35,028 nt of DNA from DATENM01 sp045807765 (GTDB lineage: Bacteria; Acidobacteriota; Blastocatellia; UBA7656), in the NCBI GenBank assembly GCA_045807765.1, contig JBJMGU010000279.1, positions 1-35,028 on the forward strand. The letters are read 5' to 3'. The notes under the pieces were generated by a model. The model saw nothing but the letters and a program-made list of their open reading frames with translations. It was not told the DNA's origin and did not search any database. Positions 7,759-16,516 of the stretch are shown piece by piece. Position 1 is the stretch's first letter; every line of letters starts with the position of its first letter. The position numbers and the translations under genes are program-made.

Positions 7759-9771
7759 GTGTTCAAAACATGGAGATTTTTTGCCATCCCATTGCTGATG
7801 GCGTTGGCCTGCGCTGCCGTCCAGGCACAGAGTCAATCGAAACCCGTCAGCGGGCAGTATGAGCGAGAATTCGTGCCGCGCCCGGCAAAATCGGTTCCGA
7901 CTCGAAACCGCTTATTCTTTGCGGCGGCCCCCGGCAGGTCGGCGAAAGCCAGATTGAAGGTTGTTGTCGGCGGCACGTTGACAACGGTCTTAGAGCCGGA
8001 ACAAGTGCGCTTGCTCGATGCATCCGGTAGCGGCGCGAGCTGGCCGCAGTGGGGTCATGACGCCAGCCACAGCGGCAGCATCAACGTCGTTGGGCAAAGC
8101 CCGAATCAGGTGCTCGCCGACATCATTTATGACCCCTTCGTTGAACAGGAGAAGGCGTCGGGCGAGAACGTCTTCGGCGAAGCCGACCTCTTCGTTCACT
8201 ACCAGACGCCGCTGGTTGACGGCAACGATGTGTTCATGGAATTCAAGTCGGGGACCTACACAGACCTGACCACCTGGGAGACGCAGACCTGGAATCAAAG
8301 GCGGCTGAGCTGGCAGAACAGCCAGCTCGTCCAGGTGTGGAATTTCCAGAGCGATTGGAAGCCGGTGCCTTTTGGCGGCCCGATCTGGGAGCCTGTCTAT
8401 CACGGCGTGCTGGTCGGCAATTTCGTCTATGACCCTGGCTTTGGCGGCACGGTTTACAAACTGAACCGCGCCGATGGCTCGGTCGTTGCCCGCTACAATC
8501 CGTTCGGCAACAATGTTGATGCGAATACCTATGTCGCCGGGCCGCTGACCGCCGACGCCGCCGGTAATGTGTACTACAATGCCGTCAAGTTGAGCGGCAA
8601 CAACCCGTGGGGCAAAGACGTCGTGGGTGCCTGGCTGGTGAAGATTGCTGCCAATGGCACGATCTCTAAAGTGTCGTTCAATACCCTCGTCCCCAACGCC
8701 CCCGCCGCGAATGCCCCGTGCAAAGTGCAGTTCGACGGCAGCCTGCTGCCGTGGCCGCCGAGTCCCGACGCGGTGCCGCCATCCATCAACTGTGGCTCGC
8801 AACGACCCGGCATTAACGTGGCTCCGGCGGTCGCTCCCGATGGCACGATTTACACTGTCAGTCGCACCCATTTCGCGACGCGGTATGGGTTCCTGGTGGC
8901 GGTCAACCCCGATCTCACGCTGAAATGGGCCGCGTCGTTGCGAGACCATCTCAATGATGGCTGCGGCGTGCCGGTGTCACAGGGTGGTCAACTGCCGCCC
9001 AACGGCGCGCCGGGCGGTTGCCGAGTCGGTGCGCACCTCGGTGTTGACCCCGGAACGAACGAATCGGGGCCGGGCCGCGTGCTTGACGACTCGACTTCCT
9101 CGCCGGCCGTCGCCCCTGACGGCAGCGTCTACTATGGCGCGTACACCCTCTACAATTACGCGCAGGGGCATATGATGCATTTCGACGCCGCTGGAAATTT
9201 CCTGAATGCCTTCCGTTTCGGCTGGGACATTACGCCGGCGATCTACGCTCACGATGGCACCTACTCGGTGATTACCAAAGACAATCACTATGGCGGCGGC
9301 TCCTACTGCGGGGTCGAGCAGTTCTGCCCGGAAGATCGCAACGCGCAGAACTCCGACGGCTACCCCGAGGCCTATTTTGTCTCGTCGCTGAGCCCGAATC
9401 TGGCGCTCGAATGGGCATTCCAAAACACCAACACGCTGAGCTGCACGCGCCAGCCGAACGGCTCGGTCACTTGCGTCAGCGATCACCCGCGCGGCTTTGA
9501 ATGGTGTGTGAATGCCCCGGCGATTGATTCTCACGGAGTCGTCTACGCCAATAGCGAAGACGGCAATATGTTTGCCCTTAACCCGGATGGGACGCTGAAG
9601 AAAAAAATCTTTCAACAACTGGCGATTGGCGCGGCCTACACGCCAGCCTCGCTCGGCGCCGACGGGAAAATCTATTCACAAAATGACGGCCACCTCTACG
9701 TCATTGGCAGCACCAATGCCCAGGCAAGCAAGGGCGGCGGCTTGCTGAAAATCGCTGGCGGTAAGCAATAG
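7759..9771 (+). CDS. Secreted PQQ-like beta-propeller protein
   Basis: Exported protein of 670 residues, probably a beta-propeller of the PQQ-like repeat type; the exact role is unknown. The GTG start at 7759 is chosen because AAAGGAG lies 8 bases before it and the product then opens with a clear signal peptide, MFKTWRFFAIPLLMALAC with cleavage near AVQA. An upstream ATG at 7684 would place 25 polar residues before the signal. Propeller blades are marked by repeated VAPDGTIY, VAPDGSVYYG, DSHGVVYANS and LGADGKIYS strands, each followed by a turn such as ALNPDGTLK. The middle has paired Cys in short loops, consistent with disulfides outside the cytoplasm. No membrane anchor follows. It could bind a polymer or be a stand-alone surface protein. 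Confidence 0.75.
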   Translation: MFKTWRFFAIPLLMALACAAVQAQSQSKPVSGQYEREFVPRPAKSVPTRNRLFFAAAPGRSAKARLKVVVGGTLTTVLEPEQVRLLDASGSGASWPQWGHDASHSGSINVVGQSPNQVLADIIYDPFVEQEKASGENVFGEADLFVHYQTPLVDGNDVFMEFKSGTYTDLTTWETQTWNQRRLSWQNSQLVQVWNFQSDWKPVPFGGPIWEPVYHGVLVGNFVYDPGFGGTVYKLNRADGSVVARYNPFGNNVDANTYVAGPLTADAAGNVYYNAVKLSGNNPWGKDVVGAWLVKIAANGTISKVSFNTLVPNAPAANAPCKVQFDGSLLPWPPSPDAVPPSINCGSQRPGINVAPAVAPDGTIYTVSRTHFATRYGFLVAVNPDLTLKWAASLRDHLNDGCGVPVSQGGQLPPNGAPGGCRVGAHLGVDPGTNESGPGRVLDDSTSSPAVAPDGSVYYGAYTLYNYAQGHMMHFDAAGNFLNAFRFGWDITPAIYAHDGTYSVITKDNHYGGGSYCGVEQFCPEDRNAQNSDGYPEAYFVSSLSPNLALEWAFQNTNTLSCTRQPNGSVTCVSDHPRGFEWCVNAPAIDSHGVVYANSEDGNMFALNPDGTLKKKIFQQLAIGAAYTPASLGADGKIYSQNDGHLYVIGSTNAQASKGGGLLKIAGGKQ

Positions 9772-9839
9772 CTTCGGCATCACGGCGCGAGCCGTTGATC
9801 GAGCAGGCAGGCGTCATGCAATGAGCCGCTGCTGAGCCA

Positions 9840-9877
9840 AGCAAGGCCCGGATGTGTTAGCGCAGCCGGGCCTTGCT
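9840..9877 (+). terminator. Strong intrinsic terminator after the propeller gene
   Basis: A perfect 12-bp stem, AGCAAGGCCCGG at 9840-9851 pairing with 9866-9877, has a 14-base loop and is followed by ATTTAT. It ends the 7759 transcript just before the malQ promoter. Confidence 0.75.
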
Positions 9878-9925
9878 ATTTATCACTCCTTACTTCTCTG
9901 CCTCCCACCCTGGCCTTTAGCGGCC

Positions 9926-9954
9926 CTGACACCCGGCCCTATCCTATGTATAAT
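9926..9954 (+). promoter_or_regulatory. malQ promoter
   Basis: CTGACA (9926-9931, 5 of 6) and a perfect TATAAT (9949-9954) with a 17-base spacer. Transcription would start near 9961, about 22 bases before the GTG at 9983. This rules out the earlier in-frame ATG at 9854. Confidence 0.8.
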
Positions 9955-9982
9955 CGCGCCTGTCATCACAGCGGAGGTTACG

Positions 9983-11533
9983 GTGAGCTTTTCAAGATCG
10001 AGTGGCGTGCTGTTGCATCCGACATCGCTCGCCGGGCGTTTCGGCATCGGCGATCTGGGCAAAGAAGCCTATCGCTTCGCAGACTTTCTGATTGCGAGTG
10101 ATCAGAGTCTCTGGCAAGTCCTGCCGCTCGGGCCGACCGGCTTCGGCGATTCGCCTTATCAATGCTTCTCGTCGTTCGCCAGCAACCCGCTGCTCATCAG
10201 CCCTGAGCAACTGGTCGAAGACGGCTTGCTGACCGAAGACGACATCAAGCGACGCCCACGCTTCCCTGTCGAAGCCGTAGACTTCGGGCGGGTGATCGAT
10301 TACAAATCGGCACTGCTCCGGCGCGCCTTCGAAAATTTTCGCCGCAGCAAACGCAAATCGTTACGCGCAGGCTTTGCGGCGTTTGCCGCTGGAGCCGCCA
10401 ACTGGCTGGATGATTATGCGCTGTTCCGCGCCCTGAAAGACGCGCACGGCGGCGCGGCCTGGAATACCTGGGAGTCGGAACTGGCGCGGCGCAACGCCAC
10501 AGCAATGGCCGCCGCGCGTCAGGCGCTAGGCGAGCAGATCGAGGCGCAAAAGTTTTATCAATTTCTTTTTCACCGCCAGTGGTCGGCGCTCAAGGGTTAC
10601 TGCAATCGAAACGGCATTCAGATCATCGGCGACATCCCCATCTTTGTCGCTTATGATTCGGCAGACGTGTGGGCGAATCGTGAATTGTTCAAGCTCAACC
10701 CGGACGGCTCGCCGCAGGTCGTAGCGGGCGTGCCGCCGGATTACTTCAGCAAGACCGGCCAGCTCTGGGGCAATCCGATCTATAACTGGGAGCGCCACCG
10801 CGCCACCGGCTACCGCTGGTGGAAAGACCGCCTGCGCGCCACTCTTGGCACGTTCGACATCGCGCGCATCGATCACTTTCGCGGCTTCGCGGCGGCGTGG
10901 GAAGTGCCCGCCGGCGATCAGACCGCCGAGCGCGGCCACTGGGTCGAAGTGCCGGGCCACGAGCTGTTCACGCAACTGCGCGAGGAGTTCGGCGAGATGC
11001 CCATCATCGCTGAAGACCTCGGCGTCATCACACCCGACGTGCAAGCGTTGCGCGATGACTTCGGCTTTCCGGGGATGCGCATTCTGCAATTCGGCTTTCG
11101 CAATATCACCAACACCGACCTGCCGCATAACTACGTGCCGAGAACGGTGGTCTATACCGGCACGCATGACAACGACACGGCGGTCGGCTGGTTCAACAGC
11201 ACGGCGGGCCGCGGCTCGACGCGCACGACGGCGCAGATCGCCCGCGAAAAGAAGTTCTGCATGGAATACCTCGACACCGATGGGCGCGAGATCAACTGGG
11301 ATTTTGTGCGCGCGGCGCAGGCGTCGGTGGCCGTTATGGCGATCACCCCGGCGCAGGACTTGTTGGGACTTGGATCGGACGCGCGCATGAATCTGCCGGC
11401 CAGCACCTCGGGCAACTGGCGCTGGCGCATGAAACCGGGGGCACTGACCAGCAAGATCGGCAAGCGATTGCGCCACCTGACGGAAATCTATGTGCGCGGT
11501 CGCAACCAGCCGAAACATACGACAACGGATTAA
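9983..11533 (+). CDS. malQ: 4-alpha-glucanotransferase (amylomaltase, GH77)
   Basis: Transfers alpha-1,4-glucan segments between maltodextrins, as part of glycogen/maltodextrin use. The 516 residues match the bacterial and plastid D-enzyme form. The N-terminus SSGVLLHPTSL, the segment LPLGPTGFGDSPYQ and the acceptor region GDIPIFVAYDSADVW are classic. The catalytic nucleophile is Asp297 in RIDHFRGF, the acid/base Glu344 in IIAEDLG, and the third carboxylate lies in THDND near residue 396. The GTG start has GGAGG five bases upstream and follows the promoter at 9926-9954. No other glycogen genes are nearby. Confidence 0.95.
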   Translation: MSFSRSSGVLLHPTSLAGRFGIGDLGKEAYRFADFLIASDQSLWQVLPLGPTGFGDSPYQCFSSFASNPLLISPEQLVEDGLLTEDDIKRRPRFPVEAVDFGRVIDYKSALLRRAFENFRRSKRKSLRAGFAAFAAGAANWLDDYALFRALKDAHGGAAWNTWESELARRNATAMAAARQALGEQIEAQKFYQFLFHRQWSALKGYCNRNGIQIIGDIPIFVAYDSADVWANRELFKLNPDGSPQVVAGVPPDYFSKTGQLWGNPIYNWERHRATGYRWWKDRLRATLGTFDIARIDHFRGFAAAWEVPAGDQTAERGHWVEVPGHELFTQLREEFGEMPIIAEDLGVITPDVQALRDDFGFPGMRILQFGFRNITNTDLPHNYVPRTVVYTGTHDNDTAVGWFNSTAGRGSTRTTAQIAREKKFCMEYLDTDGREINWDFVRAAQASVAVMAITPAQDLLGLGSDARMNLPASTSGNWRWRMKPGALTSKIGKRLRHLTEIYVRGRNQPKHTTTD

Positions 11534-11536
11534 TCA

Positions 11537-11706
11537 GGGGCTAGGGGCTGGGGCTAGGGGCTAGGGGAAAGCGGATCACATTATAGCCTTGATAACTTCC
11601 GTCTGGCTCCTAGCCTTGATAACTTCCGTCTGGCTCCTGGAGCCTGTTCTGTAACAACTTCATTCCCGCAGCGAACCCTAGCCCCTAGCCCCCAGCCCCT
11701 AGCCCC
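11537..11706. repeat. Large inverted repeat built of GGGGCTA heptamers
   Basis: The left arm (11537-11567) is five G4 runs separated by CTA, CT, CTA and CTA. The right arm (11676-11706) is its near-perfect reverse complement, differing by one inserted C and one end base. About 108 bases lie between. The right arm overlaps the stop and last codons of the methyltransferase gene, so its C-terminal GLGAGG is encoded by the repeat. Five G4 runs with 2-3-base loops can form a G-quadruplex on the forward strand at the left arm and on the reverse strand at the right arm. It may act as a two-way terminator between converging genes. Confidence 0.85.
11584..11637 (+). repeat. 27-bp perfect tandem direct repeat
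   Basis: Two identical adjacent 27-base copies, 11584-11610 and 11611-11637, each starting TAGCCTTGATAAC. They lie in the loop of the large inverted repeat. With only two copies and no spacer, this is a simple duplication. Confidence 0.9.
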
Positions 11707-12785
11707 TTCTTTTGCACCAGCACGCGAAAGTTGTCGCTCGCGCCGCCGGGCACGAAGAGGTTTTTGATTGCCAGCCGCGCCTTTACGTCCTCAAGCATTT
11801 CGTCTGCGCGGTGCATGGCCGCAATGCGCTCAATCAATCCATGCCGCAGCAGAAACGCCGCCTGTCGTTCATAGCTTACGGTCTCTAGCCCGCAATCACG
11901 TCCATGCTCGATGAGCGCCGTGAAGTTGACGCTCGCCGTCAAATCTTGCTCGCCGATACGCGCGAGCGGCGAATCTATTAGTTGATGGCGATAGAATGCT
12001 CGCAGCGTGCCGCTGGCGCGGTCAGGCGCGTAGAGGTGCGCCGCCACGTCGCCGTAATCAATCGTCACCAGAAAACCCTGACGCATGGCACGCGACACTT
12101 GTGCGAGCCACGCCAGCGCATCGAGATTGACTTCGACGATCTGGTCTTCTTTCAGCGTGACGCCGAATCGCTCAAGGTAGCGCGTCAGCTCTGGCCCTGA
12201 AGGCGACGACCACGCAAGCGCCAGCCGCTCACCTTCGACGCCGGCGAACTGTTCTTCAATGGCCATTGATTTCCAGCGCAGACGATGCACCGGCAGCGCA
12301 TCGATCAGCTCGTTGGCAAAGAAGATTGCAGTTACGGGTTCGCGCTCAATCTCTTCGAGCGCGCGCCACTCGACGCGCCCGGCGAAGCCGGCCAGCCGCT
12401 CGCGCTGTCGCGCACGCATCACGGGACTCTGTTCGATGACGACGTAGCGCGCCTCATCAAACAGCGTTGCAGATTCATTGCTGAGCGCCGCGAGCAAGTC
12501 CGCCGCCAGTTGCCCCGTGCCGGCGCCGATCTCGACGATCAAGAGCGGCTCACCGGCAAAGCGTTTGCGCCACAACTCGGCAAAGGCGCGGGCAAGCACA
12601 GCGCCGAACGCCGGGTGAACATTGCTTGAGGTGGTGTAATCGCCCGCCGCGCCGATCTTCAAGCGCGCGGTGTTGTAATAGCCAAGCTCAGGGTCGTAAA
12701 GCGCCGCCTGCATGAAGTCGCGGAAGGTCAGCGGGCCATCGCGGCGTATGCGTTCGATCAGCTTGCGCTCAAGCGGCGTCGGCAT
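11685..12785 (-). CDS. SAM-dependent methyltransferase, MidA/NDUFAF7 family
   Basis: Methyltransferase of 366 residues of the family containing mitochondrial NDUFAF7/MidA, which dimethylates an arginine of the complex I 49-kDa subunit (NuoD homologue) and is needed for assembly. Family marks are FRDFMQAALYDPELGYY (22-38), GDYTTSSNVHPAFGAVLA (49-65), the SAM-binding VEIGAGTGQLAADLL (84-98) and FFANELIDALPVHRL. It lies directly after nuoA-nuoB on the same strand, which supports a complex I role, although an intrinsic terminator lies between. The last residues GLGAGG come from an intergenic repeat and are probably not functional. The SD before the ATG at 12785 is weak. Confidence 0.85.
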   Translation of the reverse strand: MPTPLERKLIERIRRDGPLTFRDFMQAALYDPELGYYNTARLKIGAAGDYTTSSNVHPAFGAVLARAFAELWRKRFAGEPLLIVEIGAGTGQLAADLLAALSNESATLFDEARYVVIEQSPVMRARQRERLAGFAGRVEWRALEEIEREPVTAIFFANELIDALPVHRLRWKSMAIEEQFAGVEGERLALAWSSPSGPELTRYLERFGVTLKEDQIVEVNLDALAWLAQVSRAMRQGFLVTIDYGDVAAHLYAPDRASGTLRAFYRHQLIDSPLARIGEQDLTASVNFTALIEHGRDCGLETVSYERQAAFLLRHGLIERIAAMHRADEMLEDVKARLAIKNLFVPGGASDNFRVLVQKKGLGAGG

Positions 12786-12805
12786 AGACGTTTAATCTTC
12801 TCTCG

Positions 12806-12843
12806 CAAAAACAAAAGCGCAGTAGGCGGTCGCCTCTGCGCTT
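12806..12843 (-). terminator. Intrinsic terminator between nuoB and the methyltransferase gene
   Basis: On the reverse strand an 8-bp stem (AAGCGCAG/CTGCGCTT at 12815-12843) extends into a nested AGGCG/CGCCT stem and is followed by TTTTGTTTTTG. It is a good terminator placed inside the apparent operon, so it probably reduces downstream expression. Confidence 0.75.
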
Positions 12844-12869
12844 CTTGATTATTCGACGCTTCGCCGGTG

Positions 12870-13409
<540 letters not shown>

Positions 13410-13427
13410 AGCCTTAACTCACAATCA

Positions 13428-13862
13428 TCAGGCCCATTCGAGCGCCCCCTTGCGCCAGGCGTAGTAATAACCGACGACCAGGATGCCGATGAAGATCAGC
13501 ATCTCGGCCAGCCCAAAGAGCGCCAGCTTGTCGTAGATGATCGCCCAGGGGAAGAGAAAGATGGTCTCGACGTCGAAGACCAGAAACAGCATCGCGACGA
13601 TGTAGAAGCGCACCGAGAAGCGCTCGCGGGCATCGCCGATGGGATCAACGCCGCATTCGTACGGCAGCAGCTTGTCGCGGTCATAGACGCGCCGCTGCAC
13701 CAGCCGCGAAGCCCCGAGCAGCGCGAAGGGCAACAGCACGGCAATCAAGAACATGATGATCAGCGGAATGTAGCCGTAGATGGGTGGCGCGCCGGTGGCT
13801 CTGGGAGCCGCGCCGGCGGCTGCACCTTGCGACTGAAGCAACATCGCCACGAAGTTGGTCAT
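13428..13862 (-). CDS. nuoA: NADH-quinone oxidoreductase subunit A
   Basis: Small membrane subunit of complex I with three transmembrane helices (about residues 30-52, 86-106 and 114-134). The conserved loop LLPYECGVDPIGDARERFSV, with the cysteine of the quinone-channel loop, and VRFYIVAMLFLVFDVETIF identify it. At 144 residues it has a longer Ala/Gly-rich N-terminus than the usual 120-130. The ATG at 13862 follows AGGTGA, and the promoter at 13905-13933 is about 36 bases upstream of it. It is the first gene of nuoA-nuoB. Confidence 0.97.
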   Translation of the reverse strand: MTNFVAMLLQSQGAAAGAAPRATGAPPIYGYIPLIIMFLIAVLLPFALLGASRLVQRRVYDRDKLLPYECGVDPIGDARERFSVRFYIVAMLFLVFDVETIFLFPWAIIYDKLALFGLAEMLIFIGILVVGYYYAWRKGALEWA

Positions 13863-13904
13863 TGCTCACCTGCGGGAGTTTGAAGTTAGAGCAGCAGCAC
13901 GCTC

Positions 13905-13933
13905 ATCTTAGATTTGCTGCGTGGCGGTGTCAA
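13905..13933 (-). promoter_or_regulatory. nuoA promoter
   Basis: On the reverse strand, a perfect TTGACA (13928-13933) and TAAGAT (13905-13910, 4 of 6) with a 17-base spacer. The start site would be near 13898, about 36 bases before the nuoA ATG. Confidence 0.65.
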
Positions 13934-14055
13934 GCAGCGCCGCGCGCATGGCATGGCTAGACAAGGCAACGCCAATCTTTTAAGCTCATGTGCTTAAGAA
14001 GTGCGCGGCGCGGCTACCGTAAGGCCGCTTGCAGAGACAGGCATTTGATGATTAA

Positions 14056-14137
14056 GCGAAAGTGGCGGAACAGGTAGACGCGCGGGTCTTAGAAGCCCGT
14101 ACCGAGAGGTGTGGGGGTTCGAGTCCCCCCTTTCGCA
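14056..14137 (+). tRNA. tRNA-Leu (anticodon UAG)
   Basis: An 82-base cloverleaf reads well. The acceptor stem is GCGAAAG/CTTTCGC, the anticodon stem CGGGT/GCCCG has the loop CTTAGAA and so anticodon TAG (reading CUN leucine codons), the class II variable arm is TACCGAGAGGTGT, and the T arm is GGGGG-TTCGAGT-CCCCC. The discriminator is A, as expected for tRNA-Leu. No CCA is encoded, so a CCA-adding enzyme and RNase Z-type 3' processing are needed. Confidence 0.95.
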
Positions 14138-14144
14138 TCAGGCC

Positions 14145-14196
14145 GGTCGTCAGTCATCAGCGCAGACCATTCATCGATGACTAATTTCCGACGGCG
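14145..14196. repeat. Degenerate heptamer inverted repeat between tRNA-Leu and tig
   Basis: The left arm 14145-14158 (GGTCGTCAGTCATC) pairs with GATGACT (14176-14182) and GACGGCG (14190-14196). In the right arm exactly one extra heptamer, AATTTCC (14183-14189), splits the match. It is the most diverged of the five heptamer elements. Confidence 0.55.
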
Positions 14197-14220
14197 GGCT
14201 ACCGACAACCGATAATCAAT

Positions 14221-15801
14221 ATGAACATCACTGTTACCGATCAGGAGAATTGCAAAAAGCAACTGCATCTCGAAATCCCCGGCGAGGTTGTGCGCGCCGA
14301 AACCGACAAGGTCGCCGGCAACCTCGCCCGCCAGGTGAACGTTCCCGGCTTTCGCCCCGGCCACGCCCCGAAGTCGGTCATCAAGACGCGCTTCCGCAAA
14401 GAGCTGCGCGACGAAGTCGTCGCCCACCTGCTGCCGGAGTCGCTGCAAAAAGCCATCACCGATAAAGACCTCAAGGTCATCGGCGAGCCGGCGGTTGACG
14501 ACTTGAAGTTCAGCGACGACGACGCCCTCAACGTCACCATCACAGTTTCGGTCAAACCCGAATTCGAGATCGGTGATTACAAGGGGCTGCCGCTGACGCA
14601 ACGGGTTTATAAAATCCGCGACGAAGACATAGACCAGGAGATCGAGCGGCTGCGCGAAGGGCAGGCCGAGATGGTGCCGGTCGAAGACCGCGGCGCGCAG
14701 GAGGGCGACATCGTCACCGTTTCGCTCACGGGCCGGCTGGAAGCGCAGGCCGCCGAAGCGCCGCAAGCCGATGCCGATACCGCTCAATCAGCGGAAGAAG
14801 CCACAGCGGCAAGCGACGAAGCCAGCAACAAGACCGGCGACGAAGCCGGCGACGAGGCCACTGCTGAAGCCGCGCCAGAGACAGCGGCAGAACCGGAGGC
14901 AGCGGCAGAGCCGGAAGAGATTAAACAAGATGATGTGGAGATTACTGTCGGCGGCCCCAACGTGCTCAAGGAGTTCACCGAAGCGTTGAGCGACGTGCGC
15001 CCCGGCGACGAGCGCAGCTTCACGGTCGCCTACCCGGCAGAGTACAAGCCGGAGCGCTTTGCCGGGCGCAAGGTCAATTACACGGCCAACGTCACCGCCG
15101 TGCGCTCTAAAGAACTGCCTGAGGCCAACGATGTGTTCGCTCAAGGAGTTGACGAAAAGTTCCAGACCCTCGATGAGCTGCGTGCAGACCTGCGCCAGCA
15201 GATGGAGCATCAGGCCGAGCACCGCGGCGAAGACGAGCTGCGCAACGCTGCGATGGAAGCATTGATCGAGCGTTACCAGTTCCCGGTTCCCGATTTCATC
15301 CTTGAGCGGCAGATCAACTCGCGCTTCAACACGTTGCTCGACCAGCTCTTTTCAAGCGGCATTGACCCGCGCCAGATGCGCCTGGACTGGGACGAGGTTC
15401 GCGCCGGCCAGCGCGAGCGCGCCGAGCGCGACGTGCGCGGCCTGTTCATCCTTGATCGCATCGCCGACGAGGAGAAGGTCGAAGTCAGCGAAGAAGATTT
15501 GAACCACGAGATCGAAGCCTATGCCGCACAGCGCGGCGAAACGGTAGCCGCGGCGAAGGCCCGGTTGACAAAGGAAGAGGCGCTCGATAGCATCAAAGAG
15601 CAGGTCAGACAACAAAAGGCCCTCGATCTCGTCATCGCTTCCGCAGAATTGAAAACCGAAGAAGTCGAAGGGCTGCGCGCCGCCGACGCGGAGACCGAGC
15701 AACAACCCGAAGAGGCTGCCTCGCAGGCCGACAAGAGCGAGCCGGAAGCGGCGGCAAGCGCCGAGGCCAGTTCAAATCCGGCTGAAGCGAGCGGCGAGTG
15801 A
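14221..15801 (+). CDS. tig: Trigger factor with acidic insertion
   Basis: Ribosome-associated chaperone and prolyl isomerase that receives nascent chains at the exit tunnel. The ribosome-binding signature GFRPGHAPKSVIKTRF is at 43-58, the PPIase domain begins about 150 (VEDRGAQEGDIVTVSLTG), and the C-terminal arms follow with FPVPDFILERQINSRF. At 526 residues it is about 80-90 longer than usual. The excess lies in two low-complexity acidic Ala/Glu/Asp stretches: one inside the PPIase domain (about 174-236, between VSLTGRL and DDVEITVGG) and one as a tail from about 488. The ATG at 14221 opens the run tig-clpP-clpX-lon. A classic SD is absent. Confidence 0.95.
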   Translation: MNITVTDQENCKKQLHLEIPGEVVRAETDKVAGNLARQVNVPGFRPGHAPKSVIKTRFRKELRDEVVAHLLPESLQKAITDKDLKVIGEPAVDDLKFSDDDALNVTITVSVKPEFEIGDYKGLPLTQRVYKIRDEDIDQEIERLREGQAEMVPVEDRGAQEGDIVTVSLTGRLEAQAAEAPQADADTAQSAEEATAASDEASNKTGDEAGDEATAEAAPETAAEPEAAAEPEEIKQDDVEITVGGPNVLKEFTEALSDVRPGDERSFTVAYPAEYKPERFAGRKVNYTANVTAVRSKELPEANDVFAQGVDEKFQTLDELRADLRQQMEHQAEHRGEDELRNAAMEALIERYQFPVPDFILERQINSRFNTLLDQLFSSGIDPRQMRLDWDEVRAGQRERAERDVRGLFILDRIADEEKVEVSEEDLNHEIEAYAAQRGETVAAAKARLTKEEALDSIKEQVRQQKALDLVIASAELKTEEVEGLRAADAETEQQPEEAASQADKSEPEAAASAEASSNPAEASGE

Positions 15802-15855
15802 GCGCCGTCCGTTGCGCCCGTAAAATATTGACGCGCGGGCCGCAATGAAAAAGTA

Positions 15856-15886
15856 ACTTCCCGCCGGGCTGACGGGGAAGTATAAT
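15856..15886 (+). promoter_or_regulatory. clpP promoter -10 with overlapping palindrome
   Basis: A perfect TATAAT lies at 15881-15886 with no good -35. An inverted repeat ACTTCCC (15856-15862)/GGGAAGT (15875-15881) fills the -35/spacer region and touches the -10, so it could be an operator for a stress regulator. It does not match CIRCE or the CtsR heptad repeat. Confidence 0.45.
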
Positions 15887-15928
15887 AATCCCGTGGCCGG
15901 CAAGATTTCCAAGGAGACCGAAAAGCAA

Positions 15929-16516
15929 ATGGCATTGGTACCGATGGTCGTCGAGCAGACCGCGCGCGGCGAGCGCGCTTTTGACATCTACTCGCGGCTA
16001 CTTAAAGACAACATCATTTTCATCGGTACGCCGATTGACGATACGATTGCCAATCTGGTCGTCGCCCAATTGCTGTTTCTTGAAGCCGAAGACCCCGACC
16101 GCGACATCTCGCTCTACATCAACAGCCCCGGTGGCTCGATCACTGCCGGCATGGCCATCTACGACACGATGCAGTTCATCCGTCCCGACGTGACGACGAT
16201 CTGTGTTGGCCAGGCGGCTTCGATGGGAGCACTATTGTTGACGGCGGGAGCGGCGGGCAAGCGCTTCGCGCTGCCGAATTCGCGCATCCTGATTCATCAG
16301 CCGTCAATCGGCGGCATTTCGGGTCAGGCCACCGACATTCGCATTCATGCCGAAGAGATCATGCGCATGCGCGCGCTGACCAGCCAGATTCTGGCGCTGC
16401 ACAGCGGCCAGTCAATCGAAGTCATCGAGCACGATGTCGAGCGCGACCGCATCATGAGCGCCGAGCAGGCGAAAGAATACGGTTTGATCGATCTGGTGAT
16501 TACGCACAGAGAGTAA
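15929..16516 (+). CDS. clpP: ATP-dependent Clp protease proteolytic subunit
   Basis: Serine peptidase that forms the 14-mer chamber fed by ClpX. With the ATG at 15929 it has 195 residues, starting MALVPMVVEQTARGERAFDIYSR as expected. Catalytic residues are Ser98 (GQAASMG), His123 (RILIHQPS) and Asp173 (VERDRIMSA), one position beyond the usual 172 because of one extra residue in QPSIGG. An upstream in-frame GTG (15893) lies at the expected transcription start of the TATAAT at 15881, whereas AAGGAG at 15911-15916 serves the ATG, so the shorter form is preferred. clpX and lon follow. Confidence 0.95.
   Translation: MALVPMVVEQTARGERAFDIYSRLLKDNIIFIGTPIDDTIANLVVAQLLFLEAEDPDRDISLYINSPGGSITAGMAIYDTMQFIRPDVTTICVGQAASMGALLLTAGAAGKRFALPNSRILIHQPSIGGISGQATDIRIHAEEIMRMRALTSQILALHSGQSIEVIEHDVERDRIMSAEQAKEYGLIDLVITHRE

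Noticed and set aside
7759..9771. PQQ-dependent alcohol dehydrogenase
   Set aside because: Only propeller-like repeats are seen; the catalytic Asp-Glu pair, vicinal disulfide and heme site of quinoprotein dehydrogenases are not evident.
11584..11637. Possible CRISPR-like direct repeats
   Set aside because: Only two adjacent copies without a spacer and no cas genes in the window.
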